64,000 nt of DNA from Paenibacillus sp. V4I7 (GCF_030817275.1 NZ_JAUSZD010000002.1:3286001-3350000); one strand, 5' to 3'; shown: positions 33,665 through 43,275, counted from the stretch's first letter. Notes: generated by a model from the sequence alone, not told the origin. Numbers and translations are program-made.

Positions 33665-35410
33665 TTGTCGATTGTGAAAAAAATGGCGATAGGCTATATC
33701 GTCATCATCTTCATTCCGATTATTTCGTTCGGCCTATTTCTGTATAATCAGAATTACAACAGTTTTCTCGAAGAATATGCGCAAGGCAGGCAGAAAATAG
33801 TTAATCAGGTGCTTAACAACTTAAATGTTAGCACGGTGCAAATCGAATCCGCTTATCAATTGTTTCAAAATAACTCGAATACCATTGCTTATTTAAGTGG
33901 GAACTACCGGACCGATTTCGATCAGGTCTCTAATTTTTTAACCTATATCAGACCCCTATTCTCTTATATTTTGTCATCCAATCGACTAATCGACAGTATG
34001 ACTATTTACATGGAGCAGCAGAACGGCATGGTTTTTCGGCCCGAAATGGCCAAGATGGACGAGTCCAAGCTGGACGAGAGCATCAAAAAACTCCCGCTTG
34101 GTGTTGGGAAATGGATTACGATAAACAACGGGTCGAGTACAGACATTAACCTACATTTTGTCCATAAAATTGGAAACCGGAATTTTGAACAGGATATCGG
34201 TCTCCTCGATATCAAAGTCACTTCGAAATTAATTAAACCTTTGTTAGAATCGCTAAATTTGAACAACAGAAGCAATTTATATGTGCTCGATCAGGATCAT
34301 CAAGTCATCTCACTTGTAGAAAAAATCCCCTTATCTCAGGAATCAGAACAAGCCTTATTTGCCGATGTCTTCCAATCGAACGCAAAATACTCGTATCAAC
34401 AGGTAAACGGAAATAAAATGCTTATTGAATCGTTTTATGCCGAAAGCCTTAAGCTGCAGTTTGTCATGATTGAGCAAGTCGATGACGTCTTTATTGGCAT
34501 CAAAAAAAACAAATACGTACTCGTATTAACGGTGTCCATCCTTTTATTACTACTCTCCGGCATCTACTACCTGATCGCCAGTTCAATTACGAAGCGAATT
34601 TTGAAGCTTTCCAAACATATGCGTCAAGTTGACGAAAATCATTTTCCACTCTATCACGGGGAAATTAATAAGGATGAGGTCGGACATCTGACCTCCGCCT
34701 ATAATGCGATGATTAGGCGCATGGATGAGTTGGTAAATACCGTACACCGCTCGGAAATGCTGCGAAAGGAATCAGCCTATCTCATGATGCAGGCGCAAAT
34801 CAAACCTCATTTCCTGTACAATACCCTCGAATCGATTCGCATGATCGCGGAAGCGAACGATGACCCGGAAGCAGCTGAAATGTCTTATACGCTTGGCAAA
34901 CTTTTTCGCTACAGCCTGTCGGGAACGAAAAGCGAGACTTCCCTGAGGGAAGAAGTAGAAAATGTAAAAGACTATATCAAAATCCAACAAATTCGACTGG
35001 GTGACCGGCTGCAAGTATCTTTCGATATAAACGCAGTTATCGATAACTTTATTTGTCCTCACTATATGCTGCAGCCAATTATTGAAAACAGCATCGTTCA
35101 CGGGATTGCGAATGTAAGAAAACATGGCTCACTTTCGATCCGCATTTGGGAAGATTCCGCGTTTATGTTCATTGCCGTTGAGGATTCTGGTGCAGGCATT
35201 GACGAAGAAAGACTAGGTCTCATTCAAGCCGTCTTAAACGGTAAAATGGATGTCCATCTTTTGCAGACGGGCGGCGGGGGTCTTGGTATTTTCAATGTAA
35301 ACGAACGCGTAAAAATGTTTTTTGGCGAACGCTCTGGCATTCAAATGGAGAGTAAGCTTTACGAGGGGACGACATGTATACTCAAGTTAGCTAAGGGGGC
35401 AAAACAATGA
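33665..35410 (+). CDS. YesM-family sensor histidine kinase
   Basis: A membrane sensor of 581 residues. TM1 lies near the start (AIGYIVIIFIPIISFGLFL), followed by a roughly 260-residue extracellular region, TM2 (YVLVLTVSILLLLLSGIYYL), a HAMP domain, a His_kinase domain (QAQIKPHFLYNTLESIRM, phosphoacceptor H) and a C-terminal ATPase domain (DSGAGIDEE, TGGGGLGIFNV). It senses an extracellular sugar or binding protein and phosphorylates the YesN-type regulator that follows. The start is doubtful: the first in-frame codon is TTG 33665 without a ribosome binding site, while AAGGTGGTG plus ATG 33628 is out of frame by one base. Confidence 0.9.
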   Translation: MSIVKKMAIGYIVIIFIPIISFGLFLYNQNYNSFLEEYAQGRQKIVNQVLNNLNVSTVQIESAYQLFQNNSNTIAYLSGNYRTDFDQVSNFLTYIRPLFSYILSSNRLIDSMTIYMEQQNGMVFRPEMAKMDESKLDESIKKLPLGVGKWITINNGSSTDINLHFVHKIGNRNFEQDIGLLDIKVTSKLIKPLLESLNLNNRSNLYVLDQDHQVISLVEKIPLSQESEQALFADVFQSNAKYSYQQVNGNKMLIESFYAESLKLQFVMIEQVDDVFIGIKKNKYVLVLTVSILLLLLSGIYYLIASSITKRILKLSKHMRQVDENHFPLYHGEINKDEVGHLTSAYNAMIRRMDELVNTVHRSEMLRKESAYLMMQAQIKPHFLYNTLESIRMIAEANDDPEAAEMSYTLGKLFRYSLSGTKSETSLREEVENVKDYIKIQQIRLGDRLQVSFDINAVIDNFICPHYMLQPIIENSIVHGIANVRKHGSLSIRIWEDSAFMFIAVEDSGAGIDEERLGLIQAVLNGKMDVHLLQTGGGGLGIFNVNERVKMFFGERSGIQMESKLYEGTTCILKLAKGAKQ

Positions 35411-36927
35411 AGCTGATGGTTGTCGATGATGAGCCTATCATTTTAAACGGGATTATCCGCATGATCCAGAAAGCGAATACATCGTTTATCGAGATCGTCG
35501 GCGCTGCCGACGGCGTTGATGCGCTCCAAAAGCTAACCTATTTTCAGCCCGACTTGATCCTTACGGATATTCATATGCCGGAAATGGACGGACTCGCTCT
35601 TATTAAAGAAATTCAAAATCTGAACGTTTGCAATCGTTTCGTTATTTTAACTGGTTATGGCGATTTCTCCTATGCAAGACAAGCTCTGCGCTATAAAGTC
35701 ATCGATTATTTGTTGAAGCCCATTAATAAGGAAGAACTACTCACTGTACTCACGAAAGTTGAGCAATCGATTCGGGAGGAACAGCAGCAAACCATCGAGC
35801 ATGACCTACTGCTTCTCAAAGAACATATCCTTTATAATACGCCAATTGAGGAAATGCCGCTCAAGCCTGAGCAGCTGCACACCCTACTACCCGATCCATA
35901 TACGTCGATCATTGTATTTCAGGCATACGAGAGTGTTCCCCTTTTGACTGGCGATCGTCTGGAAGTTATTTGTGCCCTTCTGTCGCACATTTGCAAGAAA
36001 ACTTACACCGTCCAGTCCCGTTTCTTAAGGCAAACTGTCCTCATTGTGAACGGTGTGCATGAACCGACACACGAAGAGTTTAAGCGTGCATGTGGCGAGT
36101 TGTTCGATACGAAGAGGATACAGGGCAGCGGATATTGCATAGGGGTCAGTATGAGGAAGAACGATAACGATAACTTGCGTGATCTGTATATTGAAGCGAT
36201 GGCTGCGATGTTATTCAATCGGTACTTTTCAAATTGCAGTTTGACGATATATAGACCAGAGTCAGAGAACATACATAGTGACTATGATAATCTTGTTCAA
36301 TATATTGAACATTCGCTAGCCCAACAGATTACTATCGAGCAGATCGAGAAGGATATCCAATCCATACTCCCTCATTTCTCAGGCCATGCGGATTGCAATA
36401 ACAAGCTGCGTGAGCAGTTTCTTGTTTGTGTTGGTGTCTACTTGCAAAGTGTTGGCTTAACGCCTGAGACCATTTGGGGTGAACATGCGGCAACCAAACT
36501 ATTTTCACCCAGCAGCACCCCGCATGAGAATGCCAGTGTATCGGAGATTATCGCACAGCTAATTCGATATGCACGCAGCACCGATCGCCAACAGCCGCAC
36601 ACACAGGCAATCGATAAAATCATCGCTTTCGTGGAACAAAATTACAAGCGGGATTTATCACTAGATGCCGTTGCAGATCATGTGCAAATGCATCCCAATT
36701 ACATCAGCATGTTGTTTCGAAAAGAGATGGGACTAACCTTTCTTCACTACTTGCATACGTTTCGACTTACCAAAGCCAAGCAAATCATGCACGAGAATCC
36801 GGAATGGCCGATCAATACCATTGCCGAGCTTGTAGGTTATGAAAATCCGCGGCATTTTTTCAAAGTGTTTAAAAAATTCGAAAACATCACTCCCGGACAA
36901 TACCGGCTTGGACATTCTTCCACATGA
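35407..36927 (+). CDS. YesN-family response regulator (REC-AraC)
   Basis: A 506-residue regulator with a receiver domain at 1-120 (phosphoacceptor D54 in DLILTDIHMPEMDG; conserved lysine in DYLLKP), a long middle linker and a C-terminal AraC/XylS double HTH (SLDAVADHVQMHPNYISMLF and INTIAELVGYENPRHFFKVF). The ATG overlaps the kinase stop (ATGA), ensuring coupled synthesis. It probably activates the divergent LplABC-type importer when phosphorylated by the kinase. This divergent arrangement is common in Paenibacillus. Confidence 0.93.
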   Translation: MKLMVVDDEPIILNGIIRMIQKANTSFIEIVGAADGVDALQKLTYFQPDLILTDIHMPEMDGLALIKEIQNLNVCNRFVILTGYGDFSYARQALRYKVIDYLLKPINKEELLTVLTKVEQSIREEQQQTIEHDLLLLKEHILYNTPIEEMPLKPEQLHTLLPDPYTSIIVFQAYESVPLLTGDRLEVICALLSHICKKTYTVQSRFLRQTVLIVNGVHEPTHEEFKRACGELFDTKRIQGSGYCIGVSMRKNDNDNLRDLYIEAMAAMLFNRYFSNCSLTIYRPESENIHSDYDNLVQYIEHSLAQQITIEQIEKDIQSILPHFSGHADCNNKLREQFLVCVGVYLQSVGLTPETIWGEHAATKLFSPSSTPHENASVSEIIAQLIRYARSTDRQQPHTQAIDKIIAFVEQNYKRDLSLDAVADHVQMHPNYISMLFRKEMGLTFLHYLHTFRLTKAKQIMHENPEWPINTIAELVGYENPRHFFKVFKKFENITPGQYRLGHSST

Positions 36928-36972
36928 ATTTCCTAAGGCCTCTTCCATTTCGATATCCGAATTTGGAGACCT

Positions 36973-38280
36973 TCAGCTTAATGACGCCGCATCGAAAGTA
37001 AGTATCGTTTTCCGCTGTACAGCTTTACGGAACAAATAAACGGATAAACTGAGCTCGAACACGACGACGACGGAACTAGTGATCCCAGCGATCAGCCCAT
37101 TAAGCCCAGGACTGTAGTCCACCAGTAGGAAAAGTAACGTCACTGATAAAATCACATTGCCGAATTTGCTGTAAGCGATCGTCTTATTTACGCCATGATA
37201 CATAGCAAGTCCGTTCAAATAGTCGATCCAAGGATAGACCGCCGATCTAATGATGAGCACACCCAAGATGAGTGTACAGTTGCGAAGCAGTTCGCCGTGA
37301 ATGCCGAGCCCTTTCTCGAGTACCATGTGACCCAGTGGCGTCCAGGCTAGAGAAGCGACAAGGGCCGTAGAAATTATCGAGAGCGCTGTTGTCAACACGA
37401 GTACATGACGTGGCTGCTGTTCATGGAAATTAAGCACAGCTTGATGTAAAAAGCTGGCGAATCCGGCGATCAGTCCCGCTAGATTGGATGCAACCGCAAA
37501 AGCGGCGATCGCCTGAATCGGATCAAGACTTTGGTTCATAGCCGCGTTAGTTGCTGGACCGATGACGATAGAAACGATCGATCCATACAGCAGTGGCATG
37601 TAAAACGGGAATATATCCGGCTTCCAGCGCTTGATCGGATGGGAAGGCAGCTTGTCAGGCAACCGTCTGGCAAGGGAATGACCTTCGAAACAAGCAACCG
37701 CGCTCTCGATGGCCATCCCTGCCAAGAACAACACCGCTCCGTACCTGCTGTCGTTAGTTAGATTCCAGGAGACCATTGCCCAAGACATGAGGCCCATGAC
37801 GAATAAGCGTATCAGAATGCCGATAGTCATCCATTTGGTCAACAGATGCTGGATAATAATGCCTTGGTACAAGCTGCGGGCAGCGGAAAACACGTTCACG
37901 AACATCAAGATTTGATAAGCATGGACTGTGGCATCCAACAAGCCGTCTTGTGCCCCGAAAACATAGTGGAACAAGAGCCGACCAAGCGGCGTCCATGCAA
38001 TCAGAGCGTTAAATAAGGCAATGATGCCAACAATCGTAACGATCATACGCACCATCTCTCGAAACGAGTGTTGATCCTTCACGTATTTGGCACTGGTTTG
38101 CCGGAGTGGCGCGATAGCCTGTTCTAGGATAAATGACAAACTAAGCGCAATCGCATAACCGCTTATAGTGAGATCAGGGTGCGGCGAGCGGGCAAGTACC
38201 CCGCTGATGATGACGTGAGTAAGTGAGGCAAGCAAAGCAGAGGCTCCCATGGGCAGGTAAAATAAAATCAATCGAAGCAA
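36973..38280 (-). CDS. MatE-like multidrug/flippase-type membrane exporter
   Basis: A 435-residue protein with about twelve hydrophobic segments and the N-terminal pattern LPMGASALLASLTHVIISGV, like MATE/MVF-clan transporters. The TTG start at 38280 has GGAGG 7 nt upstream. The substrate is unknown; Na+- or H+-driven export of a small molecule, or lipid-linked product flipping, are the options. It is convergent with the AraC-type regulator gene, only 45 nt apart, and appears to be a single-gene unit. Confidence 0.7.
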   Translation of the reverse strand: MLRLILFYLPMGASALLASLTHVIISGVLARSPHPDLTISGYAIALSLSFILEQAIAPLRQTSAKYVKDQHSFREMVRMIVTIVGIIALFNALIAWTPLGRLLFHYVFGAQDGLLDATVHAYQILMFVNVFSAARSLYQGIIIQHLLTKWMTIGILIRLFVMGLMSWAMVSWNLTNDSRYGAVLFLAGMAIESAVACFEGHSLARRLPDKLPSHPIKRWKPDIFPFYMPLLYGSIVSIVIGPATNAAMNQSLDPIQAIAAFAVASNLAGLIAGFASFLHQAVLNFHEQQPRHVLVLTTALSIISTALVASLAWTPLGHMVLEKGLGIHGELLRNCTLILGVLIIRSAVYPWIDYLNGLAMYHGVNKTIAYSKFGNVILSVTLLFLLVDYSPGLNGLIAGITSSVVVVFELSLSVYLFRKAVQRKTILTFDAASLS

Positions 38281-38475
38281 AAGAGTTCCTCCTGATAGTC
38301 GGGTTAATGATTCCTTAAGAGATGTTCATTCGGTACTACATAATGTGGTATTATGACGTTTATAGACTTTTATTTTTATTGTTTTGTGGAATCAAACACA
38401 TTGTCCCCCACAAACCAACATGCGTCAAGGTTTTTAACGGATCGTTTCTCGTTTAGCTGGTTTATGTTTGCATAA

Positions 38476-38540
38476 AAAATACACCCCTTAGAATTCATCG
38501 GAATCGATTTTCCAATGTCTATCCTAAGGGGTGCATTTCA
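38476..38540 (-). terminator. Terminator after the aldo/keto reductase gene
   Basis: CACCCCTTAG (38482-38491) pairs with CTAAGGGGTG (38524-38533) across a 32-nt loop; the minus-strand 3' side ends in TATTTTTTATG. The remaining 38281-38475 interval has nothing I recognise. Confidence 0.65.
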
Positions 38541-38573
38541 AATTAGGAGTGAAACGGTTTTTTTCTTACCTTT

Positions 38574-39554
38574 TTACCAAGCATATGCCTGCGGAGCTGC
38601 TCCTCCTGGACCAGGGAAGATTTCATCTAGTTTTTGCAGCGTAGATTCATCCAGTACAATATCAACAACACGCAGTGTATTTTGAAATTGTTCAAGTGTA
38701 CGCGGACCTATAATCGGTGCAGTCATAGCGGGGTGAGCTAACGTCCAAGCCAATGCTACATTCGCTTCACTCTCACCAAGTTCCTTACTTAATGCTGAGA
38801 AAGCATCCAGCTGTGAACGAAACTTCTCTACCCTTTCAGGGTTACTCGCTCGTTTAGAGCCTTCAATTGGCTTCAGGGCGTTGCCGCCTAACAGACCGCC
38901 ATCTAGCGGACTCCATGCTATTACACCAATTCCAAGTTCCTGAGCCGCTGGCAGTACTTCAAGTTCAGGCAGCCTGCAGAGCAGGCTGTATTTGTGCTGC
39001 TCGGACACAAGACCAATAAGATGACGAGCTTTGGCTTCATACTGCGCTTTCACCAAATCACGACCTGCAAAGTTACTAGAGCCTACATAGCCGATCTTTC
39101 CTTGGTACACGGGAACTTGAAAAGCTTCCCACAGCTCATCCCAAGAAACGTTTCGATCCACATGGTGCATTTGATAAAGCTCAATATGATCCGTTTGTAG
39201 GCGGCGTAATGACGCGTCCAAGTGACGACGAAGCTTGTAAGCGGATAGTCCGCCTTCGCGGTTAGGTCCGTCGTTCACATCATGCATGTCTCCATAGAAC
39301 TTCGTAGCTAGGATCGTTTTTTCTCTACGTCCGCCGCCTTGTGCAAACCAGCGACCTATAATTTCCTCGGTACGCCCAGCGTTCTCTCCCCAACCATAAA
39401 TATTTGCCGTATCAAAAAAATTGATTCCAGCATCCATTGCCGCATCCATGATTCGAAAAGCTTCTTTTTCCTCTGTATCGACACCAAAGTTCATAGTTCC
39501 CAGGCACAATTTACTGACTTTTAAGCCCGAACGTCCTAAGTACGTATATTTCAT
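38574..39554 (-). CDS. Aldo/keto reductase
   Basis: A 326-residue (beta/alpha)8 AKR. The catalytic tetrad is visible as D48 and Y53 (FFDTANIYGWG), K85 (ILATKFYG) and the histidine in ELYQMHHVD. The NADPH-binding end includes APIIGPRTLEQF. It reduces aldehydes or ketones and is often induced by electrophile stress. ATG 39554 has GGAGGAG at proper distance; the frame is open further upstream to 39611 without a site. The gene is preceded by the two motifs shared with the PRISE gene (25020-25060), suggesting common control by an HxlR-type factor. Confidence 0.92.
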   Translation of the reverse strand: MKYTYLGRSGLKVSKLCLGTMNFGVDTEEKEAFRIMDAAMDAGINFFDTANIYGWGENAGRTEEIIGRWFAQGGGRREKTILATKFYGDMHDVNDGPNREGGLSAYKLRRHLDASLRRLQTDHIELYQMHHVDRNVSWDELWEAFQVPVYQGKIGYVGSSNFAGRDLVKAQYEAKARHLIGLVSEQHKYSLLCRLPELEVLPAAQELGIGVIAWSPLDGGLLGGNALKPIEGSKRASNPERVEKFRSQLDAFSALSKELGESEANVALAWTLAHPAMTAPIIGPRTLEQFQNTLRVVDIVLDESTLQKLDEIFPGPGGAAPQAYAW

Positions 39555-39666
39555 TATTATCTCCTCCAGTAGTTTTATAGAGCAACGCTCGTATCCATCT
39601 TGAAGTGACATTCACTTGTTCATCTCATCATCATTCATTATCATACCTGAATCTGGGTGGCTTCAG

Positions 39667-39723
39667 AAGTACGCACTTTTCCTTAACATAGTTGGCTTCG
39701 GGTGATCTACTTACCTAGAAGTT
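39667..39723 (-). promoter_or_regulatory. Two-part operator upstream of the aldo/keto reductase
   Basis: On the minus strand AACTTCTAGGTAAGTA (39708-39723) precedes AAAAGTGCGTACTT (39667-39680). The second element is identical over 13 bases to the one before the PRISE gene, and the order of the two elements is the same. Confidence 0.55.
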
Positions 39724-39790
39724 AGTACTATTTTGATAAGCATACATTTTTGTGAAATTTCAAGATACATCACGCTCGCGAGGCGGTGAA

Positions 39791-39824
39791 AAAATAAAAA
39801 AAAGCCGCGACTAGCGCGACTTTC
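39791..39824 (-). terminator. Terminator of the phnA-like gene
   Basis: On the minus strand AAGTCGCG-ctagt-CGCGGCTT with one G-U pair, then T8. Confidence 0.8.
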
Positions 39825-39828
39825 AAGC

Positions 39829-40170
39829 TTATACCTTTTTAACAAATTCGGATTTTAATTTCATAGCACCGAAATCATCAATTTTGCAATCAATATCATG
39901 ATCTCCATCAACCAAACGTATATTTTTAACTTTTGTACCTATTTTTATGACGGATGAACTTCCTTTTACTTTAAGATCCTTGATTACTGTAACCGAATCA
40001 CCGTCATTTAAGACATTTCCATTGGCATCTTTAACAATTTTGTTATCGGCACGATCTTCCGTTTCCAATTCTAAAGTCCACTCATGCGCGCATTCTGGGC
40101 AAATCAATAGATTCCCATCTTCATACGTGTATGCTGAATGACATTTTGGGCAATTTGGCAATTCTAGCAT
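39829..40170 (-). CDS. PhnA/YjdM family zinc-ribbon protein
   Basis: A 113-residue protein with an N-terminal zinc ribbon ([20 protein letters not shown] with CPECAHEW) and the C-terminal SH3-like PhnA domain ([40 protein letters not shown]). Despite its name the family is not required for phosphonate use; its cellular role is unresolved. ATG 40170 (MLELPNC) has GGGGG about 10 nt upstream; ATGs at 40188 and 40179 overlap that site. Confidence 0.9.
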   Translation of the reverse strand: MLELPNCPKCHSAYTYEDGNLLICPECAHEWTLELETEDRADNKIVKDANGNVLNDGDSVTVIKDLKVKGSSSVIKIGTKVKNIRLVDGDHDIDCKIDDFGAMKLKSEFVKKV

Positions 40171-40321
40171 TAATCTCATTTCCCCCATCCGTTATATGTT
40201 TATATACTGCCATAGTCTTCTCATATTAACAACCCTTTCCCCCCATCGGGACGTACAAATGTACAAGCACACTTGTAGCTTTTGCATTTACTATATTAAT
40301 AAAGGAAGGAGAAGTGATAGG

Positions 40322-40705
40322 ATGATTGCCAAGCGAGTTACATTATCAACTGGTATTTTGCGGAGGCCAAATAAAACGAAGTTTGCCCTTGTCGATGTCG
40401 TTAACTTTAATAGAGAGCGCTCCCGCAGGGTAACGGTACAAGTATTTGATTGGTCTACTGGTTCGCCGATTCCCTTGAAGGTAAGTCCTTGCAACAACAC
40501 AAAACAATGTACGGTAACGGTTGCAGGGGGGAAATCGGTTTTCTTGTTTGCCGACGTGTCAAAGGTAAGGTTTAAATATGAGGTTCGCATTACACAGCAT
40601 CATGATCGTAAGTTAGTAACGAATGTAACTGGTGTTACGAATGCGCCCTTTACACCTCAAGAAGGAGATACAGTACTTCAAAGCAGCTTAATAAGAATAA
40701 AATAG
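40322..40705 (+). CDS. Hypothetical beta-rich protein (127 residues)
   Basis: I do not recognise a family with certainty. The protein is basic and rich in beta-strand-forming residues (ALVDVVNFNRERSRRVTVQV, KSVFLFADVSKVRFKYEVRI), with two cysteines in SPCNNTKQCTVTV. It has no signal peptide. It resembles small beta-sandwich proteins often found in Paenibacillus genomes. ATG 40322 follows GGAAGGAG; an in-frame extension to 40196 has no proper site. It is monocistronic with a terminator at 40740. Confidence 0.6.
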   Translation: MIAKRVTLSTGILRRPNKTKFALVDVVNFNRERSRRVTVQVFDWSTGSPIPLKVSPCNNTKQCTVTVAGGKSVFLFADVSKVRFKYEVRITQHHDRKLVTNVTGVTNAPFTPQEGDTVLQSSLIRIK

Positions 40706-40739
40706 TTTAACCTATTTTAACTGAAATTAATTCTTCAAC

Positions 40740-40770
40740 GAGCAGGCTGCCGCAGCATCTGCTCTTTTTA
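40740..40770 (+). terminator. Terminator of the 127-residue gene
   Basis: GAGCAG...CTGCTC with an inner GC-rich loop, followed by T5. Confidence 0.7.
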
Positions 40771-40847
40771 TGTTTTGAGTTGTTTTACTTTTGATTATTG
40801 TACAATGTAAGATAAAGGAAACTACTAAGGAAATGAGTTGATTTCGC

Positions 40848-41390
40848 ATGGAAAAAAAATTAAAAGTATTAGCTATTTCGGGAAGTCTTCGCCAAAAGTC
40901 TTCTAATACAGCCCTTATGCACGCTATTATAGGACTAGCCCGTGAAAATTTGATCTTTACTTTCTATAACGGTTTAGGTGATCTACCACATTTTAACCCC
41001 GATCTTGACGTCGATGACGGGCCTGAATCAGTTCTAGATCTGCGCATACGACTTAACGAAGCGGATGCCGTTCTTATATGCACACCAGAGTATGGGAATG
41101 GAGTACCAGGGGTTTTGAAAAATGCACTGGACTGGTTAGTATCTTCAGGTCAGTTTATGAATAAACCAACAGCAGTAGTCACAGCGTCTCCCACTCCAAT
41201 GGGCGGCGACAAGGCGCATGATTCCATTCTGCTAACGCTGAACATGATCAATGCCAAAATTGTTGAGGGAGGAACCATGATGATCCCCCACATTAATTTA
41301 AAACTTAATAAAGAAGGCGTCATTACTGATGCTAAAACCGAGAATGGTTTAAGATCCCTGCTTGAAAATCTTGTAGAGGCTTGTTCATAA
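40848..41390 (+). CDS. NADPH-dependent FMN reductase (flavodoxin-like)
   Basis: A 180-residue flavodoxin-fold reductase. The FMN phosphate loop SGSLRQKSSNTALM and PEYGNGVPGVLKNALDWL are typical of the NADPH-dependent FMN reductase/ChrR group. It is only distantly similar to the other two members in this window (16904-17440, 24332-24889). ATG 40848 has AAGGAAATGAG upstream but a poor spacing. It is a single-gene unit between a terminator and the convergent desR. Confidence 0.87.
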   Translation: MEKKLKVLAISGSLRQKSSNTALMHAIIGLARENLIFTFYNGLGDLPHFNPDLDVDDGPESVLDLRIRLNEADAVLICTPEYGNGVPGVLKNALDWLVSSGQFMNKPTAVVTASPTPMGGDKAHDSILLTLNMINAKIVEGGTMMIPHINLKLNKEGVITDAKTENGLRSLLENLVEACS

Positions 41391-41429
41391 TTAAGATTTG
41401 CCCTCCATCAAGATTGTTCTCATGAAAAA

Positions 41430-41457
41430 TCAAAAGAGCTCCGATTTCTCGAAGCTC
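41430..41457 (-). terminator. Terminator of the des operon
   Basis: On the minus strand GAGCT...AGCTC is followed by TTTTGATTTTT. It lies just after desR. Confidence 0.6.
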
Positions 41458-41464
41458 CCTGTGG

Positions 41465-42064
41465 TCACTTGAACCATCCCTTTTCTTTAAAACGCATGAT
41501 AGCCTCAATACGATTGCTTACATTGAGTTTATCAAGGATTACAGAAATGTAGTTACGGACGGTTCCCGTTGTTATATACATTTGATCGGCGATTTCCTTC
41601 GTATTTTTACCGTCGGCGATAAGGATCAGTACTTCCTTCTCCCGCTCGGTCAATGGATTCTCTTCACCATATGCGTCATCTACTAATTCTGAGGCATAGA
41701 TGCGGCGGCCGGCCATGATACTGCGAATTGAAGTAGCGAGCTCCTCACTGGGGCTATCTTTCAACAAATAACCGTTGGCACCAGCCTTCACAGCCCTTTC
41801 AAAATATCCGGAACGGGCAAACGTAGTCAGGATCATAACCTTGCAGCCAAACCCCTTTAGTTCCTCAGCCGCGTCTAATCCGCTTTTTACTGGCATCTCA
41901 ATATCCATGATACATATATCTGGCTTATGAAGATGAACCAGTCTCACAGCATCCTCGCCATTGCTTGCTGTACCAACGACCTGCATATCTTCTTCCAAAT
42001 CCAGCAAGGAAGCAAGTGCGCCAAGCAGCATTCGTTGGTCCTCGGCAATTACAATTCGAATCAT
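41465..42064 (-). CDS. desR: DesR-like response regulator (NarL/LuxR type)
   Basis: A 199-residue response regulator. The phosphoacceptor D54 sits in DICIMDIEMPVKSG, matching B. subtilis DesR D54, and the C-terminal LuxR HTH is LTEREKEVLILIADGKNTKE. ATG 42064 overlaps the kinase stop, and GGAGGCGGGG lies before it. Phosphorylated DesR activates the desaturase gene on cold shift to restore membrane fluidity. The full des-desK-desR order of B. subtilis is preserved here, which supports the assignment. Confidence 0.88.
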   Translation of the reverse strand: MIRIVIAEDQRMLLGALASLLDLEEDMQVVGTASNGEDAVRLVHLHKPDICIMDIEMPVKSGLDAAEELKGFGCKVMILTTFARSGYFERAVKAGANGYLLKDSPSEELATSIRSIMAGRRIYASELVDDAYGEENPLTEREKEVLILIADGKNTKEIADQMYITTGTVRNYISVILDKLNVSNRIEAIMRFKEKGWFK

Positions 42065-43197
42065 ATCCCCGCCTCCCTTTCCGGTGGTTTGAAGACATTC
42101 GGCACTTTGATAACGATCGTCGTTCCATTGTTCGAAACAATTTCCATGCATCCGTTCACAAACTCAAGCCGCTCTTTCATGCCGCGCAGTCCATTTCCAA
42201 GTAAAACAACAGATTCTCTGGCCATGCCGACTCCATTGTCCCCCACCTTGATAACCAAATCGGTCTGTGATGGCTCAATGGCGATCGAACAGGTAGAAGC
42301 GCTGCTATGTTTAATAATATTAGTAATGGCTTCTTTTAAGCACATACTTACCACATTCTCATTCATCAGGGAGGTGTTCGTCAACTGAGGGTCCCCTTCC
42401 AAAATGAGGTCGATTTCAGCTGCCTTTAAAATCTGCTTAACGCGAAACATCTCATCCTCGAGTCTAGTCCCCCGCATCGAAGTAACCATTTCTCGAACTT
42501 CTTTTAATGCACTTCTAGCCGTCTGCCGAACATCATTGATTTCAATTTGTGCTTGAGTCGGGTTTTTGCTAATTAATTTCCCCGCCAAATCACTCTTTAA
42601 GCCAATTAATGAGAGCTTCTGACCTAGTGTATCGTGTAAGTCGCGAGCGATTCTTTGGCGTTCTTCCAGCTTTACCAGCTCGGAAATTCGTTTATTTGCG
42701 TCCTCTAGCTGTCCCTGCAGTTTATCACTCTTGTTTCGGTTGTAAGTAGTAACCGGAAGGAGAACAACACCAATCACACTAATAATGACGAACGGCAGCT
42801 GCGTAATATATACCGGGTTTTGGGATACGAGTCCATAGTTGATCGTTACAATGGTGCTTATTAGATGAATGCTGTATAACGTAATAAACCCGGCTCGATT
42901 TTGAATATTGCCAATAAAAAAGGCTAAAAACAGTGAGAAATATACATAGCTAAACAGTAAAGTCATAGTGATTGAAATCAGAATTTGTACACTCGACCAA
43001 AAGTACACGAGCCAACCTTTTGAAATAAATGAAAGAACGTAGCAAATAAAGAATACAACAATCATAATGATGCCTAAGACAATTTGGTAAGTGGCAGAAG
43101 AACGAAATATGAAGTAAAAAGGGAGGATGTAAAAGACAACCCATACATACGGACTAAGACCTGTTTTTTTGTGAAAAATTTGATGCCACTTTTGCAT
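42061..43197 (-). CDS. desK: DesK-like thermosensor histidine kinase
   Basis: A 378-residue kinase with four to five N-terminal transmembrane helices (about 15-150), a coiled connector (QGQLEDANKRISELVKLEER) and a HisKA_3 domain with H188 in RQRIARDLHDTLGQKLS, the same position as in B. subtilis DesK. A C-terminal HATPase domain (VGDNGVGMA, LGNGLRGMKERLEF) follows. DesK senses membrane thickness and fluidity and phosphorylates or dephosphorylates DesR. It is followed by desR with overlapping codons and preceded by the desaturase gene. Confidence 0.88.
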   Translation of the reverse strand: MQKWHQIFHKKTGLSPYVWVVFYILPFYFIFRSSATYQIVLGIIMIVVFFICYVLSFISKGWLVYFWSSVQILISITMTLLFSYVYFSLFLAFFIGNIQNRAGFITLYSIHLISTIVTINYGLVSQNPVYITQLPFVIISVIGVVLLPVTTYNRNKSDKLQGQLEDANKRISELVKLEERQRIARDLHDTLGQKLSLIGLKSDLAGKLISKNPTQAQIEINDVRQTARSALKEVREMVTSMRGTRLEDEMFRVKQILKAAEIDLILEGDPQLTNTSLMNENVVSMCLKEAITNIIKHSSASTCSIAIEPSQTDLVIKVGDNGVGMARESVVLLGNGLRGMKERLEFVNGCMEIVSNNGTTIVIKVPNVFKPPEREAGI

Positions 43198-43275
43198 GGT
43201 CTCTTAACCCTCTTTTTCTTCACCATTGATTTCATTCTATTTTAACATAAACATGAATAGTCAGGATTATTATCC

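Noticed and set aside
33628..33700. ATG 33628 as the start of a separate small gene
   Set aside because: Its frame has no recognisable product and the site more likely belonged to the YesM kinase before an indel.
40196..40321. N-terminal extension of the 127-residue protein
   Set aside because: The extension has no ribosome binding site, whereas ATG 40322 has GGAAGGAG.
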